Below are positions 1 through 8,095 of a stretch of 64,000 nt of DNA, piece by piece. Each line of letters begins with the position of its first letter. Within the stretch, counting starts at the first letter, position 1. This DNA comes from JAJFKB01 sp965230515 (lineage in GTDB: Bacteria > Pseudomonadota > Gammaproteobacteria > Pseudomonadales > IMCC2047). The stretch lies in NCBI GenBank assembly GCA_965230515.1, contig OZ246007.1, positions 2,356,001 to 2,420,000 on the forward strand, written 5' to 3'. Below the pieces are notes generated by a model. The model was given only the letters and a program-made list of their open reading frames with translations. It was not told the origin of the DNA and did no database searches. Position numbers and translations under genes: made by a program.

Positions 1-57
1 AAGGACTCAATTGCCGAGCTGGCGCATTACCAAAAACACTTTTTTAAATGTAGCTAA
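1..57 (+). CDS. orn: Oligoribonuclease, C-terminal end only (partial at window edge)
   Basis: Frame 1 reads through the window edge and ends at TAA 55-57. The visible tail (18 residues, containing S-I-A-E-L-A-H-Y) resembles the C-terminus of oligoribonuclease, the DEDD 3'-5' exonuclease that degrades short RNAs. In many gammaproteobacteria orn lies next to queG, as here. Its stop codon overlaps the stop of the convergent queG by three bases (55-56 shared within 54-57). Only the tail is visible, so the call rests on the short match plus synteny. Confidence 0.6.
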   Translation, partial: KDSIAELAHYQKHFFKCS

Positions 58-1148
58 TCTTCAGTGTCAGTCGTCAGCGCCGCCTGTTGACGGCTGATAG
101 CCCACGTTATGTGCTCCTGCACCATTTCAGTGGTATCCGTAAGCCGGGACTCAAGGGCCTTAAGGATATTGTTGCTGGCAGCTGCATTACCCAGTGCGAC
201 GGCAATGTTACGCAGCCATCCCTGGTAGCCGGCACGCCTTATAGCTGATCCGGCGGTTTTGTCGAGGAATTCCTGTTCTGTCCAGTGAAACAGCGCTATC
301 AATTGTGCGCTATCGAGGCCATGTCGAGGCTTAAAATCGTCCTCAGTGGAAAACTGTGCAAATCGATTCCAGGGGCAAACGGTTTGACAGTCATCGCAGC
401 CGAAAATACGATTGCCGATAAGTGGTCTGAAATGCTCCGGAATGGGCCCTTTCAGTTCGATAGTGAGGTAGGAAATACACTTTCTTGCGTCGAGCACGTA
501 GGGCTTTACAAACGCCCGGGTGGGGCAGGCGTCGAGGCAGGCGGTGCAATGGCCACAGTGGTTCCTGGTGTCGGGTTGGTCGATAGGAAGCGCCAGATTG
601 GTGAAGATCTCTCCCAGAAAAAAATAGGAGCCAGCGCGGCGATTAAGTAGCATGGTGTTTTTGCCGATCCAGCCCAGCCCGGATTTTTCTGCCAGCGCGC
701 GCTCCAGAACGGGAGCGCTGTCAACGAACGCGCGACAGCCGTGCATGGCTGCTTTTTCATCAATTTTAGTGGCCAGTTTGGCAAGCCGTTTGCGCATCAT
801 TTTATGGTAGTCGCGACCCATCGCGTATCGTGAAATGGCTGCGTTTTCGTTCTGTTGGTGATGCTCGGTAGCCCGCGGTGCGATAGTCAGATAATCGAGA
901 CGCACCGAAATAACGCGCAGTGTTCCGGGAAGCAGTTGTTCGGGATGACTTCTTTTGCTGCCGTGTTGTGCCATGTAATCAAGATCACCGTGAAGCCCCT
1001 CGGATAGCCAGCGATTCAAACGCTGCTCATGCTCCTTGAGGTCAATGTCAGTAATGCCCACTTGCTGAAAACCAAGCTCGGCACCCCAGGATTTAATCTC
1101 TTTGGCCAGATGAGGCAAATTTGGTTTTTCCGGGGTTGTTGTCGGCAT
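54..1148 (-). CDS. queG: Epoxyqueuosine reductase QueG
   Basis: Cobalamin-dependent iron-sulfur enzyme that reduces epoxyqueuosine to queuosine at the tRNA wobble position, the last step of queuosine synthesis, in the cytoplasm. The protein is 364 residues from ATG 1148, the usual length for the family. Two [4Fe-4S] motifs are visible in the C-terminal half: C-G-H-C-T-A-C-L-D-A-C-P and the later C-D-D-C-Q-T-V-C-P-W-N. A HEAT-like C-terminal stretch follows. The frame is open upstream to 1250, but those 34 residues have no family character and would run into the nnr start region, so the start after them (M-P-T-T-T-P) was chosen. Divergent from nnr, convergent with orn. Confidence 0.95.
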   Translation of the reverse strand: MPTTTPEKPNLPHLAKEIKSWGAELGFQQVGITDIDLKEHEQRLNRWLSEGLHGDLDYMAQHGSKRSHPEQLLPGTLRVISVRLDYLTIAPRATEHHQQNENAAISRYAMGRDYHKMMRKRLAKLATKIDEKAAMHGCRAFVDSAPVLERALAEKSGLGWIGKNTMLLNRRAGSYFFLGEIFTNLALPIDQPDTRNHCGHCTACLDACPTRAFVKPYVLDARKCISYLTIELKGPIPEHFRPLIGNRIFGCDDCQTVCPWNRFAQFSTEDDFKPRHGLDSAQLIALFHWTEQEFLDKTAGSAIRRAGYQGWLRNIAVALGNAAASNNILKALESRLTDTTEMVQEHITWAISRQQAALTTDTED

Positions 1149-1238
1149 TGAGGACCATCTGAATTGCTTAAAATATGCGGTGGTTGTGCCATAATAGCGC
1201 ACTGACACTCGATAACAAACCGATGAGCAGAATAAACG

Positions 1239-2741
1239 ATGACTGATCAACAGCAGCTGCCCACCCTGCTTTTTCTCGCCGAACAGACACGAAAACTGGA
1301 CCAGATTGCGATCCGGGATTTTAGGATTCCCGGTATCAGATTAATGCGTCGTGCGGGTGAGGCCGCTTTTGATTTATTGCGGCAATTATGGCCGCAAACC
1401 CAATCGATAAGCGTCTGGTGCGGTTCAGGCAACAATGGTGGTGATGGTTATATTATTGCCGGACTGGCTGTTCGCAGCGGTATGGCGGTCCAGCTGGTGC
1501 AGGTGGGTGCGGCGGAAAAGTTACATGGGGATGCCAGACTTGCCCATGACTGGGCCTTGCAGCAGGGTGTTTCCTGTGAGCCTTTTTGCCCGAAAACGGC
1601 GATTAACGGTGATGTGATTGTGGACGCCATGTTGGGTACAGGGCTTACCGGAGAGGTTGGTGGTGTCTACGGAAAAGCCATCGATGTCATCACTGAGGCG
1701 GGAAGGCGGGTGCTGGCGGTCGATATTCCATCCGGCTTATCCAGCGATACAGGTGCTGTGTTGGGTAAATCCGTCACGGCAAACGCCACAATCTCTTTTA
1801 TAGGCTTAAAGCAGGGCCTGCTGACCGGTAGTGGGCCGGCACGCTGCGGTGTTCTTTACTACAACGATTTGCAAGTTCCGAAAAAGGTTTTTGAGGAGGT
1901 ACAGGAAAGCGCTCGACGCGTTGATGCTGTGGTTCTGCAAGAATTATTACCGCGACGAAAACAGGATGCCCACAAGGGAGATTTTGGGCGTGTGCTGGTG
2001 GTGGGTGGTAATCTCGGGACTGGGGGGGCTGCGCTCATGGCGTCGCAAGCGGCTTGTCGTGTTGGGGCGGGGTTGGTTTCGCTGGCGACCCGGCCTGAGC
2101 ATCTGGCGGGTGCTTTGGCAAGATGCCCGGAGGTTATGGCGCATGGCATCGAGTCTGGACAGGATCTGGAGCCTTTGCTCGACGGGGCTGATGTCATCGT
2201 TATTGGCCCCGGATTGGGACAAAATGCCTGGTCTGAGCAGCTGCTGAGAGTAGTGATATCGAGTGACAAAAAGCTGGTGATCGATGCTGACGCGCTGAAT
2301 CTTATCGCGTCCGGGCAAGCGCCTGAGAGTAATCATGAGAACTGGATTGTAACGCCTCATCCTGGCGAAGCGGCGCGGTTATTGGGTTGCACTACCGCTG
2401 AGATACAAACTGACCGTTTTGCGGCCGTTCGGCAGTTGCAAAGATGTTGTGGGGGAGTGGCGATATTAAAGGGCTCGGGGAGCTTGATCTGTGGTGGTGG
2501 GCATTCCGAGTTGGCAATTTGTTCAGATGGTAATCCCGGTATGGCCAGTGGTGGCATGGGGGATGTCCTCAGCGGTGTGCTGGCGGGTATACTGGCACAG
2601 GGCTTTGAATTGTTTGAAGCGGCTGAGCTGAGTGTCAGTTTACATGCTGCTGCTGCAGACAGAGCCTCGCAAAGTGGTCAGCGAGGTCTGCTGGCAACCG
2701 ATTTGTTGCCGCATTTGCGGAATCTGGCAAACCCGCATTAA
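1239..2741 (+). CDS. nnr: Bifunctional NAD(P)H-hydrate epimerase / ADP-dependent dehydratase
   Basis: Repairs hydrated NAD(P)H. The N-terminal YjeF_N domain (about residues 1-215) epimerises the R and S forms, and the C-terminal ribokinase-like domain (about 230-495) dehydrates S-NAD(P)HX. G-S-G-N-N-G-G-D-G-Y marks the epimerase and N-P-G-M-A-S-G-G-M-G-D-V-L the dehydratase. 500 residues is the expected size of the fused form. It is first in a co-directional run with tsaE, amiB, mutL and miaA, matching the E. coli yjeF-yjeE-amiB-mutL-miaA order. tsaE starts 10 bases after its stop. Confidence 0.95.
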   Translation: MTDQQQLPTLLFLAEQTRKLDQIAIRDFRIPGIRLMRRAGEAAFDLLRQLWPQTQSISVWCGSGNNGGDGYIIAGLAVRSGMAVQLVQVGAAEKLHGDARLAHDWALQQGVSCEPFCPKTAINGDVIVDAMLGTGLTGEVGGVYGKAIDVITEAGRRVLAVDIPSGLSSDTGAVLGKSVTANATISFIGLKQGLLTGSGPARCGVLYYNDLQVPKKVFEEVQESARRVDAVVLQELLPRRKQDAHKGDFGRVLVVGGNLGTGGAALMASQAACRVGAGLVSLATRPEHLAGALARCPEVMAHGIESGQDLEPLLDGADVIVIGPGLGQNAWSEQLLRVVISSDKKLVIDADALNLIASGQAPESNHENWIVTPHPGEAARLLGCTTAEIQTDRFAAVRQLQRCCGGVAILKGSGSLICGGGHSELAICSDGNPGMASGGMGDVLSGVLAGILAQGFELFEAAELSVSLHAAAADRASQSGQRGLLATDLLPHLRNLANPH

Positions 2742-2751
2742 CGGGGAATCA

Positions 2752-3225
2752 ATGATGCTGATGGGTAACTATTCACTTTCTGTTGCTGACGAGGAAACAA
2801 CCAGAAAGCTTGCTGTAAAACTATCTGAAGCGCTTGTTCCGGGTCTGGTTGTTCATCTGTCAGGGGATTTAGGTGCCGGTAAAACGACGCTTTGTCGATA
2901 TATCATTGAAGCGCTGGGATATCGGGGCAGAGTGAAGAGCCCGACTTATACATTGGTGGAATCCTATCCGCTGGAGATTGCCACGCTCTATCATTTTGAT
3001 CTTTACCGGCTGGCAGAACCGTCTGAGCTGGAGTATATGGGCTACCGGGACTATTTTGAACAAAGGGCTATCTGTTTGGTTGAGTGGCCCGAAATGGCGG
3101 GTGGCCTGCTGGGACAACCGGATTTAGAGATTCAAATGAAGCTGGAGGAAGAGGGGCGAGTATTGGATTTGCGGGCCTTTAGCGAGGCAGGATTGTTTCT
3201 CTCTAAACAGGCGAGGGCAATTTAA
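2752..3225 (+). CDS. tsaE: tRNA threonylcarbamoyladenosine biosynthesis ATPase TsaE
   Basis: P-loop ATPase that works with TsaB and TsaD to install t6A37 on ANN-decoding tRNAs. The Walker A motif is G-D-L-G-A-G-K-T-T, followed by the family hallmark S-P-T-Y-T-L and the Y-H-F-D-L-Y-R and E-W-P segments. From ATG 2752 the protein is 157 residues, close to the usual 150-160. The open frame reaches back to 2632 inside nnr, but the extra 40 residues are out-of-frame nnr sequence. GGGGA at 2743-2747 is a plausible ribosome site for ATG 2752 or 2755; which one is used is unclear. Confidence 0.93.
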   Translation: MMLMGNYSLSVADEETTRKLAVKLSEALVPGLVVHLSGDLGAGKTTLCRYIIEALGYRGRVKSPTYTLVESYPLEIATLYHFDLYRLAEPSELEYMGYRDYFEQRAICLVEWPEMAGGLLGQPDLEIQMKLEEEGRVLDLRAFSEAGLFLSKQARAI

Positions 3226-3277
3226 TTTTGTTTAATGAGTTGATTTATACTACATTTTTAACATCAAACAAGAAACC

Positions 3278-4606
3278 ATGAATGCATTTATGCGGCTTAT
3301 CAGCGTTTTAGGTATCGGTTTATTGCTGGCTGTCGAGTCTGTTGTGGCAGCTACCAGTATCAGTGGCGTGCGTATCTGGCCGGCACCGGATCACACGCGT
3401 ATTGTGTTTGATGTGTCCAATCCGGTCGAACACAAACTGTTCATGATGGCTAATCCCCAGCGGTTAGTGATTGATATTGAAAATACCAACGCCAGAACTG
3501 ACCTTAAGTCGATGAAGTTGCCCCCCGAGCTTATTAAGGGGGTCAGATATGCAGCACGTAATGGCTCAGATCTTCGCGTTGTTCTTGACTTGAAAGCGAA
3601 GATAAAACCACGCAGCTTTGTTCTGCCGCCGAACCAGCAATATGGCAATCGCTTGGTGGTGGATCTCTATCCGACGGCGAAAACCGCGCAGCCATTGGCT
3701 GTGACCAAGAAGTTAACCGATAAGCGGGATGTGATTATTGCTATTGATGCGGGTCATGGAGGTGATGATCCGGGTGCGATAGGTGCTCATGGAATACGTG
3801 AAAAAGTGGTCGTGCTTTCAATAGCGCGAGAGTTGGAAAAGCTGTTTCAGTCTCATAAGGGTTATCGTCCGGTGATGATTCGTAAAAGTGATTATTATGT
3901 TGGTTTGCGGCACCGGACAAAACTGGCGCGAGATAGCAAAGCGGATATGATGATTTCTATTCATGCAGATGCTTTTAAAAGTCCGCAGGCCCATGGTGCT
4001 TCAGTTTACAGCCTTTCCAAGCGGGGAGCGACCAGTGAGGCAGCAAGGTGGCTGGCAGAATCTGAAAACAGTTCCGACCTGATTGGTGGTGTGGGTGGCG
4101 TCAGCCTTGATGATAAGGATGATGTGCTTGCCGGTGTGCTTCTTGACCTGTCGATGACTGCCAGCTTGCGAGCGAGTGTGGCAGCGGGTAGCCAGGTGGT
4201 GAAGGAGCTTGGCAAAGTAACACGGTTGCACAAAAAGCAGCTTGAGCAGGCAGGCTTTGTGGTGCTCAAATCTCCAGATATCCCATCAATTCTGGTTGAA
4301 ACAGGATTTATATCAAACCCACAGGAAGCCAAGCGTCTGAATAGCCGAAAGCACCAGAGAGCCGTTGCCAGAGCAATTTATCGGGGCATTCAATCGTTTT
4401 TCTCTGAGAGTCCTCCCCCGGGTACCTATCTTGCCTGGCAGCAGGAACAAAAGATGAATACTCGGGAATACCGAATTGCTCGTGGTGACACCCTGTCAGA
4501 AATTGCTATTCGAAACCGGGTATCCACCGGTCGTCTCAAGTCGGTGAATGGCCTGAAGTCTGATCAAATAAAAGTGGGTCAGGTGATTCAGATACCCGCC
4601 TCCTAG
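3278..4606 (+). CDS. amiB: N-acetylmuramoyl-L-alanine amidase with AMIN and LysM domains
   Basis: Periplasmic zinc amidase that splits septal peptidoglycan during daughter-cell separation, normally activated by EnvC/NlpD-type LytM factors. Signal peptide at residues 1-25 (ends V-V-A-A). An AMIN domain (about 26-125) targets the septum. Amidase_3 (about 148-370) starts with I-A-I-D-A-G-H-G-G-D-D-P-G-A and contains the Zn-binding E-K motif and S-I-H-A-D-A. A C-terminal LysM (about 398-441) ends the protein. E. coli AmiB lacks LysM, but several other gammaproteobacterial AmiB proteins carry one. Lies between tsaE and mutL, as in E. coli. Confidence 0.93.
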   Translation: MNAFMRLISVLGIGLLLAVESVVAATSISGVRIWPAPDHTRIVFDVSNPVEHKLFMMANPQRLVIDIENTNARTDLKSMKLPPELIKGVRYAARNGSDLRVVLDLKAKIKPRSFVLPPNQQYGNRLVVDLYPTAKTAQPLAVTKKLTDKRDVIIAIDAGHGGDDPGAIGAHGIREKVVVLSIARELEKLFQSHKGYRPVMIRKSDYYVGLRHRTKLARDSKADMMISIHADAFKSPQAHGASVYSLSKRGATSEAARWLAESENSSDLIGGVGGVSLDDKDDVLAGVLLDLSMTASLRASVAAGSQVVKELGKVTRLHKKQLEQAGFVVLKSPDIPSILVETGFISNPQEAKRLNSRKHQRAVARAIYRGIQSFFSESPPPGTYLAWQQEQKMNTREYRIARGDTLSEIAIRNRVSTGRLKSVNGLKSDQIKVGQVIQIPAS

Positions 4607-4659
4607 CGTTCATTTTTCTGCATCGTATTACCGGGTGGAAAATTGCCTGGTCAATCACT

Positions 4660-4685
4660 GTTAATAGTCGATGGCTTCTATTAAC
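4660..4685. repeat. 8-bp inverted repeat upstream of mutL
   Basis: GTTAATAG at 4660-4667 and its exact complement CTATTAAC at 4678-4685 flank a 10-base loop, in the 122-base gap between amiB and mutL. There is no U-run after it, so it is not a standard intrinsic terminator. It could be a weak hairpin or a protein-binding site. Function unknown. Confidence 0.4.
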
Positions 4686-4728
4686 ATGATGTCCTTGTCA
4701 ATGACCGAGCAAAAAAGTACCGCCGCGC

Positions 4729-6555
4729 ATGTCACGTATTAAACACCTATCGACCCGCCTCGCTAACCAGATTGCTGCCGGAGAAGTTGTAGAACGTCCT
4801 TCATCGGTGGTTAAAGAGCTGCTGGAAAATGCTCTGGATGCTGGTGCTACCCAGATTGATCTGGATATTGAGCAGGGCGGGGTGCGGCTGATCCGTGTCA
4901 GGGATAACGGACACGGGATGGTCAGCGATGATCTGCCTCTGGCGTTAAGCCGGCATGCAACCAGTAAAATTGCACAATTGGAAGATCTAGAGTGTGTCTC
5001 CAGTCTGGGTTTTCGTGGCGAGGCATTGGCCAGCATCGCCTCCGTTGCAAGAGTTAACCTGGTCTCTGGAGCAGAGCATCAGGAACAGGCGTGGCAGGTT
5101 GAGTGTGCGGGGCAGGAGATGGAGGCTCGCGTTAGCCCGGCGGCTCATCCGGTGGGTTGCACCGTGGAAGTCAGGGATCTGTTTTTTAACACCCCGGCAA
5201 GACGAAAGTTTCTGCGCACCGAAAAGACCGAGTTCCGTCATCTGGAGGAGGTGGTCAAACGTATAGCGTTGAGCCGGTTTGATGTCGGTATTCAGCTACG
5301 GCATAACCAGCGCGTTATTCATGCGTTACGCCCAGCCGATGATGTTCAGGCTCAGGAGAGGCGAGTGATGTCACTCTGTGGGTCGGCGTTTATGGAGCAG
5401 GCGGTGCACCTCGATGTTGAGCGCGCAGGTGTTAAAATCACTGGCTGGATCGGTTCACCTACCTTTTCGCGCAGTCAGGCTGATCTTCAGTATTTCTTTG
5501 TAAACGGACGAGTAGTGCGAGACAAACTGGTCACTCATGCAGTAAGGCAAGCCTATGCGGATGTGCTTTATCATGGCCGCCATCCGACCTACATTCTTTA
5601 TCTGCAACTTGATCCGGCTTTGGTGGATGTGAATGTGCACCCCACCAAGCATGAGGTACGTTTTCGTGACGGCAGATTGGTGCATGACTTTATTTTCAGC
5701 ACTATTCACAGGGCGTTAGCTGATGTTCGACCTGAGGCCGAAACTGCAATCCAGGAAGTCGGCTCCAGTGGTGCGCCTGTGGATAATGCTGCCACAGATT
5801 ATCGATCCGGCACGTCCCATTCGGAAGCATTTAATTTTCAAAATTCGTCAGCCCAGGTAAAAGAGCGATTGGCCGGTTATCAGAGTTTAATGCAATCCGT
5901 TGATGGGTTGGCTGAGTCGGGTCATCAGACATCGGACTCTTCGGCGAGCGCGAGAGAATCGGGGAGCGATGTGCCGCCGTTGGGATTTGCGCTGGCACAG
6001 CTCCAGGGTATCTATATTCTGGCACAGAATGCGCAGGGACTTGTGATTGTCGACATGCACGCGGCCCACGAGCGCATCACCTATGAGCGAATGAAATTGA
6101 GTTATGCGCAGCAGGGCGTGCAGGCGCAGCCCTTGCTGGTGCCTGTTTCGCTGGCGGTAAGTGAAACCGAGGCGGGTTATGTCGAGGAATGCCAGTCCAT
6201 ATTTAAGGAGCTGGGGTTTGTAATTGAGCGTGCCGGCCCCGAAACACTACTGATAAGGCAGGTGCCCATGCTGCTGTGCGAGTCCAATGTGGAGGTGCTG
6301 GTAAGGGATGTGCTGGCGGATATGCTGGAGCATGGCCAAAGTGATCGGGTTCAGCAGCATATCAATGAGCTGTTAGGCACGATGGCCTGTCATGGCTCAG
6401 TGCGGGCTAATCGTCAGTTAACGCTGCCGGAAATGAACGCGTTGCTCCGGGAGATGGAAAATACGGAGAGAAGTGGACAATGTAATCATGGCCGACCTAC
6501 CTGGACCAGTCTGAGTCTTTCTGAGTTGGACAAGCTGTTCCTGAGAGGCCGTTGA
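4729..6555 (+). CDS. mutL: DNA mismatch repair protein MutL (endonuclease type)
   Basis: Links MutS mismatch recognition to strand removal. The N-terminal GHKL ATPase domain (about residues 1-335) shows N-A-x-D-A-G-A, D-N-G-x-G and G-F-R-G-E-A-L. The C-terminal domain (about 415-608) dimerises. Unlike E. coli MutL it keeps the full set of nuclease motifs: D442-M-H-A-A-H-E-R-I-T-Y-E453, Q467-P-L-L-V-P, A-C554-H-G-S-V-R-A, C585-N-H-G-R-P and F604-L-R. P. aeruginosa MutL carries the same Met variant of the first motif and has been reported to nick DNA. The stop codon overlaps the miaA start (TGATG). Confidence 0.96.
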   Translation: MSRIKHLSTRLANQIAAGEVVERPSSVVKELLENALDAGATQIDLDIEQGGVRLIRVRDNGHGMVSDDLPLALSRHATSKIAQLEDLECVSSLGFRGEALASIASVARVNLVSGAEHQEQAWQVECAGQEMEARVSPAAHPVGCTVEVRDLFFNTPARRKFLRTEKTEFRHLEEVVKRIALSRFDVGIQLRHNQRVIHALRPADDVQAQERRVMSLCGSAFMEQAVHLDVERAGVKITGWIGSPTFSRSQADLQYFFVNGRVVRDKLVTHAVRQAYADVLYHGRHPTYILYLQLDPALVDVNVHPTKHEVRFRDGRLVHDFIFSTIHRALADVRPEAETAIQEVGSSGAPVDNAATDYRSGTSHSEAFNFQNSSAQVKERLAGYQSLMQSVDGLAESGHQTSDSSASARESGSDVPPLGFALAQLQGIYILAQNAQGLVIVDMHAAHERITYERMKLSYAQQGVQAQPLLVPVSLAVSETEAGYVEECQSIFKELGFVIERAGPETLLIRQVPMLLCESNVEVLVRDVLADMLEHGQSDRVQQHINELLGTMACHGSVRANRQLTLPEMNALLREMENTERSGQCNHGRPTWTSLSLSELDKLFLRGR

Positions 6556-7496
6556 TGGACAAACCGCTAGCCATCTGTTTGATGGGGCCGACGGCCACCG
6601 GTAAAACGGACCTGGCTGTAGAATTAACAAGAAGCCTGCCCTGCGATATCGTAAGTGTCGATTCGAGTCTGGTATACCGGGGGATGGATATAGGTACTGC
6701 TAAGCCTGATCCTGAATTATTGGCGAAAGCGCCTCACCGACTGATCGACATTCGTGATCCGGCCGAGCCATACTCCGCTGCAGATTTTCGTAAGGACGCG
6801 TTGCGCGAAATGGAGGATATTGTTCAGGCAGACAGAATACCTTTGCTGGTAGGCGGTACCATGCTTTACTTTAAAGTGTTGTGTGAAGGTATTGCACCAA
6901 TGCCTGGTGCCGATACTCAAGTGCGTAACCGGATTCAGGCGGAGGCCGAGCAGAGTGGTTGGCAGGAGCTTCACCGCAAACTGCAAAGCATTGACCCCGA
7001 AGCTGCCGAAAAGATACATCCCAATAATCCTCAAAGGCTTATGCGCGCACTGGAAGTGTACGAACTGACAGGTATTCCGCTGGGAGAGCATTGGCGGAAA
7101 CAGGCGCAAAGTGATCAGCATTTGCCGGCATTTCGGTTTGAGCATTTTGCTATTGCGCCGCAGCAGCGAAATGAATTGCATCAGCGTATTGAAGAGCGAT
7201 TCAGATTGATGTTGGACCAGGGTTTTTTGGAAGAGGTTGAAGTGCTGTATCGGCGCGGTGACTTAAGTGCGCAGCTACCGGCATTGCGTGCAGTTGGATA
7301 TCGCCAGGTATGGCAATATCTGGAGGGAAGTTTGACTTACGATGAGATGGTTGAAAGGGCAATCATCGCAACCCGCCAGCTGGCAAAACGACAGCTCACC
7401 TGGTTGCGCAGCTGGCCACAGTTGCATTGGCTGCGGATGGGTGCGGAAGATTTGCCGAATAGTGTCTTGAAAATACTGGGGTTGACACCATATTAA
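6555..7496 (+). CDS. miaA: tRNA dimethylallyltransferase
   Basis: Transfers a dimethylallyl group from DMAPP to the N6 of A37 in tRNAs reading UNN codons, the first step towards ms2i6A. 313 residues from ATG 6555, with a P-loop at G11-P-T-A-T-G-K-T and the family segments D-S-x-L-V-Y-R-G-M-D-I-G-T-A-K-P and R-x-L-I-D-I-x-D-P. ATG 6555 shares its A with the mutL stop, indicating translational coupling. An in-frame TTG three bases upstream is a less likely start. Followed by a 338-base gap before hfq. Confidence 0.96.
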   Translation: MDKPLAICLMGPTATGKTDLAVELTRSLPCDIVSVDSSLVYRGMDIGTAKPDPELLAKAPHRLIDIRDPAEPYSAADFRKDALREMEDIVQADRIPLLVGGTMLYFKVLCEGIAPMPGADTQVRNRIQAEAEQSGWQELHRKLQSIDPEAAEKIHPNNPQRLMRALEVYELTGIPLGEHWRKQAQSDQHLPAFRFEHFAIAPQQRNELHQRIEERFRLMLDQGFLEEVEVLYRRGDLSAQLPALRAVGYRQVWQYLEGSLTYDEMVERAIIATRQLAKRQLTWLRSWPQLHWLRMGAEDLPNSVLKILGLTPY

Positions 7497-7533
7497 AGGA
7501 GCTGGCATGGGTTTTTGCAATTCAAAGAGTATG

Positions 7534-7591
7534 CTGGCCCTAAATTACTGGAATTAAAAATCTTTAATCCTGTCTCTAAGATTAGGGCCAG
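7534..7591. repeat. Long nested inverted repeat in the miaA-hfq gap
   Basis: The gap 7497-7834 (338 bases) has no convincing gene. Near its start a perfect 10-bp inverted repeat (CTGGCCCTAA 7534-7543, TTAGGGCCAG 7582-7591) encloses a second near-perfect arm pair (GGAATTAAA around 7550 with TTTAATCC around 7573). Together they could fold into a 58-base rod. No clear U-tract follows; the bases after it are GCTAAAAAG. It could protect the miaA 3' end or mark a small structured RNA. Confidence 0.45.
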
Positions 7592-7762
7592 GCTAAAAAG
7601 TAACAGCTGACATATAGCGACATTTGGCTGTTGATGCACTGATAGCCTTCTACTTTCGGCTAAATAATTAATCTGAAACAATAATTTAGTTGAATTATGT
7701 TGGTTATCAGGGGATAGTTTGGTTTCAGAAGCTATATCCAAAGGCAAAGGGTTGGCTTTTGT

Positions 7763-7771
7763 TGTTATAAT
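7763..7771 (+). promoter_or_regulatory. Extended -10 promoter for hfq
   Basis: TG at 7763-7764, one base, then TATAAT at 7766-7771: a perfect extended -10 element. No good -35 hexamer sits 17 bases upstream, which is typical for extended -10 promoters. Transcription would start near 7778, giving a leader of about 57 bases before the hfq ATG. E. coli hfq likewise has its own promoters downstream of the main superoperon promoters. Confidence 0.55.
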
Positions 7772-7834
7772 CGCCAGCAGAACAATAAGCTAAAAATTCG
7801 GTAGCGATACTGAAGTAATACAGGAGCAATATCA

Positions 7835-8068
7835 ATGTCAAAGGGGCATACATTACAAGACCCTTTTTTAAACGCTTTACGGAAAGAGCGGGTACAGGTC
7901 TCTATTTTTCTCGTTAACGGGATCAAATTACAAGGGCAGATAGAGTCTTTTGATCAATTTGTTATATTGCTAAAGAATTCAGTCAGCCAAATGGTTTATA
8001 AGCACGCGATCTCCACCGTGGTACCGGCGCGAAACGTGCAGATTCCAGCGGCGGAAATGAATAAGTAG
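7835..8068 (+). CDS. hfq: RNA chaperone Hfq
   Basis: Hexameric Sm-like RNA chaperone that pairs small RNAs with mRNAs and affects mRNA stability. 77 residues, with Sm1 around Q-V-S-I-F-L-V-N-G-I-K-L-Q-G-Q-I-E-S-F-D-Q-F and Sm2 around Y-K-H-A-I-S-T-V-V-P. The C-terminal tail is short, unlike the roughly 100-residue E. coli protein. AGGAG at 7822-7826 gives a strong ribosome site for ATG 7835. Followed closely by hflX, as in many gammaproteobacteria. Confidence 0.98.
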   Translation: MSKGHTLQDPFLNALRKERVQVSIFLVNGIKLQGQIESFDQFVILLKNSVSQMVYKHAISTVVPARNVQIPAAEMNK

Positions 8069-8095
8069 CAAAAACTGAGAGGTTGGGCAGTATTT

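Noticed and set aside
7493..7747. 84-residue minus-strand frame in the miaA-hfq gap
   Set aside because: No homology recognised, no ribosome site, and it runs across the inverted repeat. More likely non-coding.
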